A stretch of DNA of 64,000 nt from CBDCOD01 sp965219665 (GCA_965219665.1 CBDCOD010000023.1:123803-187802), one strand, 5' to 3'. Shown: positions 52,383 through 62,016, numbered from the stretch's first letter. Notes: generated by a model from the letters alone, not told the origin. Numbers and translations are program-made.

Positions 52383-53066
52383 TTAAAAGGTATATTGCAC
52401 ACCAAATCGAGTATTGAAGTTACCTACTAGAACTAAGGCAGTATCCCCTCCTCCAGCACCAAAAATATCACTAACACCTACTTTGTTTGCTGCAAAGTAA
52501 TATGGACGGTCTATCATAAAATGCAAGGCGAAGTTATTGCCAACGTGCCAATTAAACCCTGCTTGATAACCAACTAAAAATCCTGAGACATCAGCAGAAA
52601 AACCACCTCCAGTAGTATTTGCATTTTCTACTGTAACCGTTGCATAGCCAAAGTGACCACCCAAGATAAATTCAACATTTTCATACAGTGCAGTTTTATC
52701 GTAATTCACTGTAAATGCCATGAAATCCTTGAATAGAGTTAATTCAGCATCGTCGCTGCCATTTCCACTTGCCGTTTCCGAATCAAATGGAGTAGGTGCA
52801 ATAATATTTTGCTCTCCAATATAGCGAATGCGTCCATACAGATAATGACTGTTTTTCTTGCCACCGCCAACACTAAGATCAATACCAGCTGGTGTGCTAC
52901 CTGCACCAAAATTAAATATCCTCAAGTCTTCAGATCCAGCGCGCTCATTTTCCCCGTGCAGTTCTAAGTAGTGATGCACCAAATTAAAGCGCAATAAACC
53001 GTCTGCAAACACCGGTTGAATAGTTGAGCATAATAGCAGTAACAATACGCACTTAACAGTTTTCAT
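52383..53066 (-). CDS. Outer-membrane beta-barrel protein
   Basis: The product has a signal peptide (KTVKCVLLLLLCSTIQPVFA, cut before DGLLRF) and alternating aromatic strands, ending GVQYTF with the C-terminal aromatic residue that marks barrels for the Bam machinery. No substrate or family name is evident. The start is the ATG at 53,066 with GGAGAGAGAA directly upstream; the frame extends further but adds a second, unrelated hydrophobic stretch. It lies between trmD and the EI24 gene. Confidence 0.75.
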   Translation of the reverse strand: MKTVKCVLLLLLCSTIQPVFADGLLRFNLVHHYLELHGENERAGSEDLRIFNFGAGSTPAGIDLSVGGGKKNSHYLYGRIRYIGEQNIIAPTPFDSETASGNGSDDAELTLFKDFMAFTVNYDKTALYENVEFILGGHFGYATVTVENANTTGGGFSADVSGFLVGYQAGFNWHVGNNFALHFMIDRPYYFAANKVGVSDIFGAGGGDTALVLVGNFNTRFGVQYTF

Positions 53067-53182
53067 TTCTCTCTCCAGATAAATAATTAAAATAAAAAAA
53101 CCTGCCATAGAGACAAGCAGGGCTTTATTTTAACGCACCAATTCATTAAAAACACTTTTTTTCTGAATGATAGTGCAAGTTC

Positions 53183-53860
53183 CTACAACAAGTCAGGTCT
53201 TTTCCTGTTTGTATTCTCTAAAGCCTTCTTATACCGCCATTGTTTAATAGCAGCATGATCTCCTGAGCGTAGCACATCAGGTACACGCATCCCATCCACT
53301 GCTTCAGGTCTGGTGTAATTGGGGTAATCCAATACAGCATTAGTGAAAGAGTCCAGCTGAGCTGACTCGGCGCACCCTAAAGCATTTGGCAACAGTCTAA
53401 TAACACTTTCCATAAAAATCATTGCTGCTAACTCTCCACCGCTTAGAATATAGTCGCCAACACTAAGCTCATAGTCAACAAAACGTTCGATGAAGCGCTC
53501 ATCTATACCTTCATAGCGACCACATACTAAGACAAAATGTGCCTCCTCGCGCATTGCATAATCATTGGCAAGTTGCTGCTTCAGCAAGGTACCTTGTGGG
53601 GATAGATAAATAACAGGAATTTGTCCACATTCTTTCCAAATAGCCTTTAAACAATCAGCTAATGGCTGGTAAGACATAACCATACCTGGACCGCCTCCAA
53701 AAGGGCGATCATCCACACGATTATGTGCTAGTTTAGTATATTCCCTTGGATTCCAAAATTGAACTGAGCTGATTTTTTTTTGGATTGCTCGTCCGATAAC
53801 ACCTTCTTGCATCCACCACTCAAATGCACAAGGAAATAAACTCACTACTTCAAAGCGCAT
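53183..53860 (-). CDS. trmD: tRNA (guanine-37-N1)-methyltransferase
   Basis: This 225-residue SPOUT-class methyltransferase methylates G37 of several tRNAs and prevents frameshifting. The trefoil-knot SAM site is visible in IYLSPQGTLLKQQLA, LVCGRYEGIDERF and LSVGDYILSGGELAAM; the last loop closes on SAM. It overlaps rimM by 11 bases. In many bacteria rplS follows, but here an outer-membrane protein gene follows instead. Confidence 0.97.
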   Translation of the reverse strand: MRFEVVSLFPCAFEWWMQEGVIGRAIQKKISSVQFWNPREYTKLAHNRVDDRPFGGGPGMVMSYQPLADCLKAIWKECGQIPVIYLSPQGTLLKQQLANDYAMREEAHFVLVCGRYEGIDERFIERFVDYELSVGDYILSGGELAAMIFMESVIRLLPNALGCAESAQLDSFTNAVLDYPNYTRPEAVDGMRVPDVLRSGDHAAIKQWRYKKALENTNRKRPDLL

Positions 53861-54365
53861 CCCAATCCTCTTCCCAATTCACAATAATACGTGATGGCTC
53901 TATTGCAATAACAATTTCAGGGCGCTTGAACGGTATTAAATAGCGCTTGCCTTCACACTGAACAATGAGTACATCATTCGCCCCTGTTTCTAGCATGTCA
54001 ATGACTTCCCCTAAAAAAACACCCCTACTATTCTCAACCTGCATACCAATGAGCTGATGCCAGTAATACTCACCCGCTTCAAGTGAGGGTAACTGGCTCA
54101 TAGGAACTTCAATTAATGCACCTATAAGCTCACGAGCCTTTTCTGGTGTATCAATGCCATTCAATTTAGCAAGAACTGCACGATTGGGCTGCACTTTGAT
54201 TTGTGCAACATCACAACGCTTTAACTCACCTTTCGGTGTGCGTAATTGCCAATCAGTGTACGCCTTTATAGAAGCTCGCTGCTGTGTAAAAGAAAATAAT
54301 TTTATCCATCCGTGAACACCAAAAACACCACTGATTTCAGCGATAACAATATATTGCTCTGTCAT
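53850..54365 (-). CDS. rimM: Ribosome maturation factor RimM
   Basis: This 171-residue 16S rRNA-processing factor acts in late 30S assembly (head domain). The N-terminal beta barrel (VIAEISGVFGVHGWIKLFSFT) and the C-terminal PRC-like barrel (YYWHQLIGMQVENSRGVFLGEV and DVLIVQCEGKRYLIPF) are both clear. It is followed by trmD with an 11-base overlap. Its ATG overlaps the stop of a possible 35-residue upstream frame (TAATG). Confidence 0.96.
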   Translation of the reverse strand: MTEQYIVIAEISGVFGVHGWIKLFSFTQQRASIKAYTDWQLRTPKGELKRCDVAQIKVQPNRAVLAKLNGIDTPEKARELIGALIEVPMSQLPSLEAGEYYWHQLIGMQVENSRGVFLGEVIDMLETGANDVLIVQCEGKRYLIPFKRPEIVIAIEPSRIIVNWEEDWDAL

Positions 54366-54472
54366 TATTTACAACGATTAGGACAGCAGACATAACGACC
54401 GCTTTGCTCCTTTGACAAAGTCAAGAGAGAGCGTGCCAAAGAACTGCTTTTATAGGAGTAGCGCACAAACAT
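54365..54472 (-). CDS. Possible small protein upstream of rimM (35 residues)
   Basis: On the minus strand a frame starts at an ATG at 54,472 and reads MFVRYSYKSSSLARSLLTLS then KEQSGRYVCCPNRCK, ending in TAA whose last A is the first base of the rimM ATG. The end is Cys-rich (VCCPNRC). There is no convincing Shine-Dalgarno sequence. The stop/start overlap would allow coupling with rimM. It occupies the place where rpsP usually lies but bears no resemblance to ribosomal protein S16. It could be a chance frame. Confidence 0.35.
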   Translation of the reverse strand: MFVRYSYKSSSLARSLLTLSKEQSGRYVCCPNRCK

Positions 54473-54512
54473 GATAGACTATACAACAATTTGCTATAGA
54501 TGCTCACTATGA

Positions 54513-55430
54513 CTATGCTACTTTTGAATAAATAAAATTGATAGGAATGTCTTCCTCGCTCTCAAAAGTTTTCTCTGTATAAACATCAGGCTTATCTAAC
54601 AGTGCGCGCACTAAACGATTATTAAGGGCATGGCCTGATTTAAATGCCTCATATGATCCAATAATAGGACATCCTAAAACATATAAGTCACCAACAGCAT
54701 CTAACACCTTGTGCTTAACCAATTCTTCATGGAAGCGCAACCCCCCTTCATTAATAGGACCTCTATCATCCAATACAATAGCATTATTGATGCTACCGCC
54801 TAATGCCATATTATTTTTACGTAGCATTTCAGCATCTTTCAAAAACCCAAAAGTACGAGCACGAACCATCTCTTTCAAAAAAGTCGTATGGGAAAAATCC
54901 ACCGTATAACTCTTATTGGTTTCATCCAAAACAGGACTATTAAAATCTATAGAAAAGTTAAGTTTAAAGCCATAATAAGGCTCTAATTTAGCCCAGCCAC
55001 CGCTGACCTCATCTCTAACTTCAACTGGTTTGATTATTTCAATAAACCGTTTATATTCAGGTAAAATCTGGATGCCTGCAGACTGCAAAGCAAAAATGAA
55101 CTCAGAAGCACTACCATCTAATATTGGAATCTCTAAGGCATCAACCTCTACTATCAAATTATCAACACCGATTCCATACAATGCTGACATAAAATGCTCA
55201 ATAGTGTGTACTTTAACACCTTTAGAATGAACCAGTGTTGTGCATAAAACCGTTTCTTGAACAGCTAATGCTGTGGCAACTATATCAACAGGCGGATTAA
55301 TGTCTATTCGGCGAAAACAAATGCCTGTATTCTCCTTGGCTGGCAAAAGTCGCATAGAAACATTAACACCGCTATGTAAGCCTATGCCTGATAGTGTTAT
55401 AGGATATTTAATAGTTGCTTGGTAAATCAT
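54513..55430 (-). CDS. lpxC: UDP-3-O-acyl-N-acetylglucosamine deacetylase
   Basis: This zinc deacetylase carries out the committed step of lipid A synthesis. Visible are VHTIEHFMSALYGIGVDNL with zinc-binding His, the KHKVLDAVGDLYVLG segment (second His and catalytic Asp), and GHALNNRLVRALL with the final catalytic His. The 305-residue length is standard. It follows ftsA by two bases; the ftsZ gene usually found between them is not present. Confidence 0.97.
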   Translation of the reverse strand: MIYQATIKYPITLSGIGLHSGVNVSMRLLPAKENTGICFRRIDINPPVDIVATALAVQETVLCTTLVHSKGVKVHTIEHFMSALYGIGVDNLIVEVDALEIPILDGSASEFIFALQSAGIQILPEYKRFIEIIKPVEVRDEVSGGWAKLEPYYGFKLNFSIDFNSPVLDETNKSYTVDFSHTTFLKEMVRARTFGFLKDAEMLRKNNMALGGSINNAIVLDDRGPINEGGLRFHEELVKHKVLDAVGDLYVLGCPIIGSYEAFKSGHALNNRLVRALLDKPDVYTEKTFESEEDIPINFIYSKVA

Positions 55431-55432
55431 TC

Positions 55433-56674
55433 TTAAAAATGCTTAGAAACCCAACCCTTAAACCGTTTGCTAAGCCCTTCTGTCTCCCCTTGTTGGGAAA
55501 CCGAATGTATTGCAACTGGATTACTGGTACTGTGTGCATATTTAATCAAGCCAACAACAGTTGCGTACTGCGGATCATAAATATCAGGGATAACGGAATC
55601 TATACCATGTGGTTCACCGATGCGTGCAGGCACTTCTAAAGTTTCTTCTGCCAGCTCCACCAAGCCTCTAACCTTTGACGCACCTCCTGTGAATATTAAG
55701 CCCGCTCTAAGCAAATCCCAATATCCCGCGCGCATCAAATGCTCATGAATGTCATTAAATAATGCTTCGTAACGTGCTTCCACTGCTGGCGCAAGTGTTG
55801 CAAGCGACATTTCTCTTGGCGCTCTCCCACCGACACTAGGTACTTCAATAATTTCCTCACTGGACGCGAGCTGCGTCCAAGCATATGCGTGGTGTGTTTT
55901 TATTTTTTCTGCATCATGATTTGGTGTACGTAGCAACATAGCAATATCGCGCGTCACCTGTTGGCCTGCCACTGGAATATTCGCAATATGGCGAATAGAA
56001 CCATCAATAAAGACTACTAAATCCGTAGTACCTGCACCAATATCAATCACACACGCACCCAGTTCACGCTCATCTTCAGTTAGCGTTGCTTCACTAGCAG
56101 CCAAAGGCTCTAACACTACCGCCTTAATCTCAAGTCCACACTGATTAATACACTTGCTAAGATTCTGCACTGCACTGGAAGCGCAAGTCACCATGTGCAC
56201 TTTGGCTTCTAAACGAACTCCTGACATCCCTACTGGCTCTTGGATTCCAGATTGGCTGTCAATGATATACTCTTGTGGCAAAATGTGCAAGACATGCTGG
56301 TCAGCAGTAATTGCTACTGTACTTGCGCTATCTAAAACGCGCTGAACATCCTGTCCAGTCACCTCTTTATTGCTAATAGCAACCATACCAGCAGTATCAC
56401 GTGATCCAATATGATTACCCGATATACCCACATATACATTGCCAATACGGCACCCTGCCATCAACTCAGCTTGACGAACAGACTCACGAATAGCATGCAC
56501 TGTACTTTCAATATTAACTACAATACCTTGCTTTAACCCTTGAGACGGATGAGAAGCGCGACCAATAACTTCTACACCCCCGTTGGCATGGCGTTCTGCA
56601 ACAACCACAACAACCTGCGATGACCCGACATCTAAGCCTGCGATAATTTCTCTGTTGTGGTTATCATTTATCAC
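55433..56674 (-). CDS. ftsA: Cell division protein FtsA
   Basis: This 413-residue actin-like protein links the FtsZ ring to the membrane. Marks are the phosphate-1 motif IAGLDVGSSQVVVVV, ACVIDIGAGTTDLVVF near residue 205 (phosphate 2), FTGGASKVRGLVELAEETL, and a C-terminal amphipathic helix (SKRFKGWVSKHF) that targets the membrane. It overlaps ftsQ by 11 bases. Its normal partner gene ftsZ is not in the window. Confidence 0.96.
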   Translation of the reverse strand: MINDNHNREIIAGLDVGSSQVVVVVAERHANGGVEVIGRASHPSQGLKQGIVVNIESTVHAIRESVRQAELMAGCRIGNVYVGISGNHIGSRDTAGMVAISNKEVTGQDVQRVLDSASTVAITADQHVLHILPQEYIIDSQSGIQEPVGMSGVRLEAKVHMVTCASSAVQNLSKCINQCGLEIKAVVLEPLAASEATLTEDERELGACVIDIGAGTTDLVVFIDGSIRHIANIPVAGQQVTRDIAMLLRTPNHDAEKIKTHHAYAWTQLASSEEIIEVPSVGGRAPREMSLATLAPAVEARYEALFNDIHEHLMRAGYWDLLRAGLIFTGGASKVRGLVELAEETLEVPARIGEPHGIDSVIPDIYDPQYATVVGLIKYAHSTSNPVAIHSVSQQGETEGLSKRFKGWVSKHF

Positions 56675-57371
56675 TATTCAAATACTCCCTTTGACCAACT
56701 GCAAAACCAGTATTGTAGCGCATATCAATACGACTTTCAACGAGCTTTTCCAAATTATTATCTACTTTCAGAAAATCAAATATTTGCATGATTTTTTTGG
56801 GTAAATCAACATTATCAAAGATGAGCAAAATACCTGAATTCAACACAACTTCTACCCCACCATAATCCTGCACATTTACGCTTGAAATAGCGAAATCGCC
56901 TGCATTAAAATACTGCGTGAGCACTTCAATATACTGGACTGCCTGTGTTAAATTTTGAGTACTAACCGATACCGTAGGTAATTGTCTATCAGCTATTCTA
57001 ACTTCAGAACCTGAATAAACACCAGCCGCACTGGTTACTAAATGCTTATTCCATGCAAACAGCGCATTTTGCTCAGACAAACGCACTAACATCTTATTAG
57101 GCCAAACCAATGTAATTACTGCCTTATCTACCCAATCCACTGACTGGCGAATAGCGAGCTCAATCTCATTTTCATCTAACAGCCACCAATTTTTCTGTGC
57201 ATAGTTATGCAAAAACTGCTCAACTTCAGCCACATCTATACGTTGATATGAACCTTGCAGTTCAACCACTTCTAAACGCACATTAAACGTCCCATATAGA
57301 ACAACACCAAGCACTACCGCAGAGCATAAAGACCAAAACCAATTAAAATAAGAAGACACACTAATGGGCAC
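56664..57371 (-). CDS. ftsQ: Cell division protein FtsQ
   Basis: This is a bitopic protein of 235 residues. A short cytoplasmic tail and a transmembrane segment (WFWSLCSAVVLGVVLYGTF) are followed by a POTRA domain (VEVVELQGSYQRIDVAEVEQFLHNY) and the beta domain that contacts FtsB and FtsL. The start is a GTG at 57,371 that overlaps the ddl stop by 11 bases. The order ddl-ftsQ-ftsA is the standard dcw order. Confidence 0.92.
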   Translation of the reverse strand: MPISVSSYFNWFWSLCSAVVLGVVLYGTFNVRLEVVELQGSYQRIDVAEVEQFLHNYAQKNWWLLDENEIELAIRQSVDWVDKAVITLVWPNKMLVRLSEQNALFAWNKHLVTSAAGVYSGSEVRIADRQLPTVSVSTQNLTQAVQYIEVLTQYFNAGDFAISSVNVQDYGGVEVVLNSGILLIFDNVDLPKKIMQIFDFLKVDNNLEKLVESRIDMRYNTGFAVGQREYLNSDK

Positions 57372-58296
57372 TTATAATGGTCACCAAATCTGCGTAACTA
57401 AGACCAACTGCTTGTGCAGCAGTAGGCACTAAAGAGTGATCCGTCATACCTGGTATTAAATTGACCTCTAATAAAAACGGCTGTCCCTCCTCATCTATCA
57501 TAAAATCTACCCTGCCCCACCCTTTAGCACCAATAGTTTCTAATGCCTGAAGGCTTAATTTATTGATAGCATCCTGCTGTTCAACGCTTAATTTTGCTGG
57601 ACAAATAAAGGCAGTATCATCTGCCACATACTTAGCATGATAATCATAAACTCCTGTTGCTGGCTTGATTTCAATAGGCGGTAAAAGATGACCTGCAAGC
57701 ATAGCAACTGTAATCTCACAACCTTGAATCATCTCCTCAACCATTAAATGCTCATACTGCTCTACCCGAACCAATGCATCAGGCAGATCATGAGCACGAT
57801 AAACCATCTCTAAACCAAAGCTTGATCCCTCACGAACAGGCTTTATGACAATAGGACGTTCCCAGCGCAATGTGGCGCGCTCCTCCTTTGTTAAATAGCG
57901 TGCGCTGGGCACTGGCAATCCAGCCTGCTGCCACAATGACTTAGAGCGCATTTTATCCATAGCCAACGCACAGGCATCATAATGGCTACCCGTGTAATCG
58001 ATCCCTAACAAATCTAATGCAGCTTGTACTCTACCATCTTCTCCTGCGCCTCCATGGAACATTAACACAGCCTTATCAATTTGAGCAGATGATAGTTTAT
58101 CAAGCCCATGCCGCCAATCTTGAACATCCCACTTCTCAACTGACAAGCCCAAATCTCTTAAACACTCATAGACAAAGCCAGCACTGACTAACGACACCTC
58201 TCGTTCATCAGAGTCACCACCACACAAAACCACTATACTGCGGTAGCCACGAATTTTGGCCTGCGCCTGTAATAGTATATGCTTCCAATCAGTCAT
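57361..58296 (-). CDS. ddl: D-alanine--D-alanine ligase
   Basis: This 311-residue ATP-grasp enzyme makes the D-Ala-D-Ala end of the peptidoglycan precursor. It shows the N-terminal VVLCGGDSDEREVSLVSA, the ATP-binding PIVIKPVREGSSFGLEMV, and the metal/active-site RVDFMIDEEGQPFLLEVNLIPGMTDHSLVP. It overlaps murC by 8 bases and ftsQ by 11, so all are translated from one transcript. Confidence 0.96.
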   Translation of the reverse strand: MTDWKHILLQAQAKIRGYRSIVVLCGGDSDEREVSLVSAGFVYECLRDLGLSVEKWDVQDWRHGLDKLSSAQIDKAVLMFHGGAGEDGRVQAALDLLGIDYTGSHYDACALAMDKMRSKSLWQQAGLPVPSARYLTKEERATLRWERPIVIKPVREGSSFGLEMVYRAHDLPDALVRVEQYEHLMVEEMIQGCEITVAMLAGHLLPPIEIKPATGVYDYHAKYVADDTAFICPAKLSVEQQDAINKLSLQALETIGAKGWGRVDFMIDEEGQPFLLEVNLIPGMTDHSLVPTAAQAVGLSYADLVTIISAH

Positions 58297-59686
58297 TTTT
58301 CTCTAACTCAAATATTTTTCTCAGCGACGCAGAAATGGACCCTGCCCCCATGCTCAACAGAACATCATTCTGTCTCAATATGCTCTCAATCACCTCTGAC
58401 AAATCCTCTTCATCTTTAACTGACAAAACATTTTCAAGCCCACGCAAACGCAAAGCAGACATAAGGGATGCTGTATCGGCAGATGGGTTGTGCGCCTCAT
58501 TTGCAGAGTAAACTGGCATAATAATGAGTATGCTATCTTTCAATTCTGCCAGAACACGTATAAAATCATCAAACAAATGTTGAACTCTTGAGTAACGGTG
58601 CGGCTGCACAATCACAACACGCCTTCTATCACTTTCCCAAGCAGCATGACAGGCACGCCAAGTAGCGGTTATCTCTTTGGGATGATGGGCATAATCATCT
58701 ACCCAAATAAAAGAGCGCTCCTGCCAAGTAATTTCTCTCCAATCAAAGCGCCTGCCAACGCCTGAAAAATTAGACAATGCCTCACGTATATACTTCATAT
58801 CAATGCTCAGATAATCAGCCACTGCGATTGCAGCCAGTGCATTAGATACATTATGTTCACCAGGAATAGATAAAACCATATTGTTATATTCTATTCCTCC
58901 AATTCTTAAGTCAAACAGCATTTGCAACCGCTCTTGCCTCACGTGAACCGCCCTGTACTGTGCGCTTTCATCAAAGCCAAATCGCAAAATTTTGCGCGAT
59001 AAGCGCGTGATAATCTCACTAACCCCTGCATCATCAGCTGATACCACATTCACTCCCCAAAAAGGCACGTTATGTAAAAATTCCACAAAAGCATTTTGCA
59101 ATGCAACGATGCTATTATCATAGGTTCCCATATGATCTTCATCTATATTAGTAACCACAGAAATCACAGGCAATAAATGCAGAAAAGAAGCATCACTTTC
59201 ATCCGCCTCTGCCACTAAGTACTCCCCACTCCCTAACTTAGCATTAGCAGAAATCGCATTGAGCCTACCACCGATAACATAGGTCGGATCCATCTCAGCT
59301 TGTGCCAATATAGCAGCAATCATTGAAGTAGTTGTTGTCTTACCATGTGTCCCTGCCACTGCTATGCTGTGCTTAAAGCGCATCAACTCAGCCAGCATTT
59401 CAGCGCGACTAATTATCGGAATTTGGCTTTCACGTGCAGCTTTTACTTCCACATTATCAGCACTAATTGCGGACGAAACAACGACCACATCTGCGCCCAA
59501 CAAAGCCTCAGAAGTGTGCCCAATACGAATTTCAGCGCCCAAAGACTGTAGGCGCTTAACCACATCACTTTTAAATACATCGCTTCCGCTAATAGAATAG
59601 CCTTCACTCAGGAGCAACTCCGCAATACCCGACATGCCTGTGCCACCGATTCCAATCATATGAATATGCTTAACCGTAAAGCGCAT
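58289..59686 (-). CDS. murC: UDP-N-acetylmuramate--L-alanine ligase
   Basis: This 465-residue Mur ligase adds L-Ala to UDP-MurNAc. Visible are the N-terminal Rossmann motif MIGIGGTGMSGIAELLL, the P-loop VAGTHGKTTTTSMIA, EADESDASFLHL and the C-terminal VVIVQPHRYSRVQHLFDDF with the substrate-contact HR. It overlaps ddl by 8 bases. The gene murB, which usually lies after murC, is missing from this cluster. Confidence 0.96.
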   Translation of the reverse strand: MRFTVKHIHMIGIGGTGMSGIAELLLSEGYSISGSDVFKSDVVKRLQSLGAEIRIGHTSEALLGADVVVVSSAISADNVEVKAARESQIPIISRAEMLAELMRFKHSIAVAGTHGKTTTTSMIAAILAQAEMDPTYVIGGRLNAISANAKLGSGEYLVAEADESDASFLHLLPVISVVTNIDEDHMGTYDNSIVALQNAFVEFLHNVPFWGVNVVSADDAGVSEIITRLSRKILRFGFDESAQYRAVHVRQERLQMLFDLRIGGIEYNNMVLSIPGEHNVSNALAAIAVADYLSIDMKYIREALSNFSGVGRRFDWREITWQERSFIWVDDYAHHPKEITATWRACHAAWESDRRRVVIVQPHRYSRVQHLFDDFIRVLAELKDSILIIMPVYSANEAHNPSADTASLMSALRLRGLENVLSVKDEEDLSEVIESILRQNDVLLSMGAGSISASLRKIFELEKND

Positions 59687-59695
59687 AAATAAACC

Positions 59696-60817
59696 TCAAT
59701 CTCTATATTTGTTAATCAACGTATCCAAGCAAATCTGCGCCACCTTCTCGTCAGCATCATTAACACCGAGCTCCAACATGTTTTTATGCATCCTCACCAA
59801 CAATTGTGGCTCTTGCAGAATCTGCTCTATACATTGCTCAAGTGCCTGGTTTAACTGCTCTGTTTGCACTATCATCCATGCAGCTTCAGCATGAACCAAA
59901 TGCTGAGCATTTAGTGTTTGATGATCATTTGTTGCAAAAGGGAACGGCACTAATATCGCAGGCAATTTTACTGCAATCAACTCGCTCACTGTAAGCGCGC
60001 CGGAACGAGCAATAACCACATCTGCCCACTGATAAGCCTCCTGCATATCATCAATAAAAGCCATCACAGTCAGATTACTTAACCCTTTATCAGTCACGTT
60101 GGCTGATACCGCATCAACATTTTTACCACACTGCAAGCGCAGCATAACCGGCTGCTCTTGAAAATGAGCTGCCACCATTGGAATGGCTTTATTAAACACC
60201 GCAGCCCCTAAACTCCCACCAACACACAATATACGCAAAGGACGCTCGCTGCTAAAGCCATATTGACTAAAATCATGTTGCTGCTTAGCGATAAAGCCTG
60301 AGCGCAAAGGATTACCCGTAGTATGGAGCTTATCACTATGCGCAAAAGTCTGAGCAAACGCCTGACAAACCGCTTGCGCAAGATAAGCATTAAAATAATT
60401 TGCCATACCCGCATGAGCATTTTGCTCATGTACTACAACTGGCATATCCCAGAAACGGGCTGCCAATGCAACGGGCAGTGTCACATAGCCCCCCATCACT
60501 AACACAACCATCTCCTTTTTCCTATTCCTAATCGCACGCAAATGAGAAGATGCTTGACAAAAAGCCCGCAACAACCTCCAAGGCAAACTTAACCAGCGCA
60601 AAACACCTTTACCCAGGAATCCCACAAAATCAATTGGGATAACCTGAAAAGGCGTATCTTTTAGCAAACGATGCTCCATCCCCTGAGGCGTTCCCAACCA
60701 AAAAACTTCTGCACCTTCTGAATGCACTCTATCTGCTACAGCTAAAGCAGGAAACACATGACCCCCAGTCCCAGCAGCAACCACTACTATCGCTTTTTCT
60801 GACCAACTACTAAGCAC
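59696..60817 (-). CDS. murG: UDP-N-acetylglucosamine--MurNAc-pentapeptide transferase MurG
   Basis: This 373-residue glycosyltransferase converts lipid I to lipid II on the inner face of the membrane. The first glycine loop VVAAGTGGHVFPALAVADRV, the second loop VCVGGSLGAAVFNKAIP and the UDP-GlcNAc site SELIAVKLPAILVPFPFATNDHQ are clear. I chose the GTG at 60,817 with AGGAG seven bases upstream; the longer frame would overlap ftsW by about 80 bases. It follows ftsW by 10 bases. Confidence 0.95.
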   Translation of the reverse strand: MLSSWSEKAIVVVAAGTGGHVFPALAVADRVHSEGAEVFWLGTPQGMEHRLLKDTPFQVIPIDFVGFLGKGVLRWLSLPWRLLRAFCQASSHLRAIRNRKKEMVVLVMGGYVTLPVALAARFWDMPVVVHEQNAHAGMANYFNAYLAQAVCQAFAQTFAHSDKLHTTGNPLRSGFIAKQQHDFSQYGFSSERPLRILCVGGSLGAAVFNKAIPMVAAHFQEQPVMLRLQCGKNVDAVSANVTDKGLSNLTVMAFIDDMQEAYQWADVVIARSGALTVSELIAVKLPAILVPFPFATNDHQTLNAQHLVHAEAAWMIVQTEQLNQALEQCIEQILQEPQLLVRMHKNMLELGVNDADEKVAQICLDTLINKYRD

Positions 60818-60827
60818 AATCCCTCTC

Positions 60828-62000
60828 CTATTCTGCCGTTTCTTGTTGCTTACTAAGCCATACGCGGCGCACTTCAATATCTGCGCGCGCAACAATGCCA
60901 AAAATAACACACATCATTAAAACATTCGTGCCACCATAGCTCATTAAAGGCAACACCAAACCCTTAGGGGGTAACAAACCAAAAGCCGTTCCCATATTAA
61001 CAGTTACCTGAAAAAACAACCATAATCCTAAACCTAATGCCACTGACCCTGCAAATAAAAGATTCAATCGCCAAGAAAGTGCGCACAAAGCAAATAACCG
61101 CCACAAAATCAAGGCATACAGCAACAACAATATACATAGGCCTAAAAAGCCTGTCTCTTCAATATAAACTGCTATTACAAAATCGGAGTATTCATCAGGT
61201 AAAAATCCTAATTTTTGCACCGAGCCCCCCAAACCAGTGCCGAACCAGCTCCCTTGCGAAATAGCCATCAAGGAATGTGAGACTTGATAACCCCCACTCA
61301 AATACTCTCTCCATGGATCCGTAAAATCAATAATACGCTCCACTCGATACGGCTCTGCATACAGAACCATACCTAAAATAGCGACCACCACCGCTAATAA
61401 TATTGCAAATCCCCCTATATTTGCGCCAGCAAAAAACATCATCCCCATCACAATAAAAGCGATCCCAACCATAGCACCAGCATCAGGCTCTAAAAACAAC
61501 AGTATAAGCACAACTGCCAACGGTACAGACAACACCTTAATACTATTTGTCCAATCTGTGCGCATTGCTGGTGCAAATTTCTCAATATAGCCTGCCATAA
61601 AAATGATAAACGCCAACTTCATAAACTCAGAAACCTGCAGACTAAAAAAAGGTAATTTAATCCAGCGCCGACTTCCTCTAACCTCTGCCCCAAATTGTGG
61701 GAATAGCACTAAAACCAACAATGCAACCGCTAATAAATATAAAAACCAGCGCATCCTACGCCACACTTGCAGCGGAAAATAGGTAATAACCCAAAAAGCC
61801 ATTAAACCTAACGATATAGCCGTCCACTGCCGCAAGGCCATAGCATACGGAACTCCAAACTTGCGCACACTAAAATCAACACTTGCTGAAAAAACCATCA
61901 CAGCACCAATGCAAATCAATAATGAAACTGCTAATAGCAGAATATAGTCCCTATCCTGCTGTAACCATTTTGTCGCGCTGTTAATCAGCTGTATATACAC
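60828..62000 (-). CDS. ftsW: Cell division SEDS protein FtsW
   Basis: This polytopic SEDS-family glycosyltransferase has 390 residues and about ten hydrophobic segments. The motif SLMAISQGSWFGTGLGGSVQKLGFLPDEYSDFV and the C-terminal GLVLPLMSYGGTNVLMM are typical of FtsW, which polymerises septal peptidoglycan with FtsI. It is the first gene of this cluster; a strong bidirectional hairpin lies directly upstream. Confidence 0.95.
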   Translation of the reverse strand: MYIQLINSATKWLQQDRDYILLLAVSLLICIGAVMVFSASVDFSVRKFGVPYAMALRQWTAISLGLMAFWVITYFPLQVWRRMRWFLYLLAVALLVLVLFPQFGAEVRGSRRWIKLPFFSLQVSEFMKLAFIIFMAGYIEKFAPAMRTDWTNSIKVLSVPLAVVLILLFLEPDAGAMVGIAFIVMGMMFFAGANIGGFAILLAVVVAILGMVLYAEPYRVERIIDFTDPWREYLSGGYQVSHSLMAISQGSWFGTGLGGSVQKLGFLPDEYSDFVIAVYIEETGFLGLCILLLLYALILWRLFALCALSWRLNLLFAGSVALGLGLWLFFQVTVNMGTAFGLLPPKGLVLPLMSYGGTNVLMMCVIFGIVARADIEVRRVWLSKQQETAE

Positions 62001-62016
62001 TGCCAGAACACCTAAT

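Noticed and set aside
54366..54472. rpsP (ribosomal protein S16) upstream of rimM
   Set aside because: No S16 motif is present in any frame, and the gap is too short for it.
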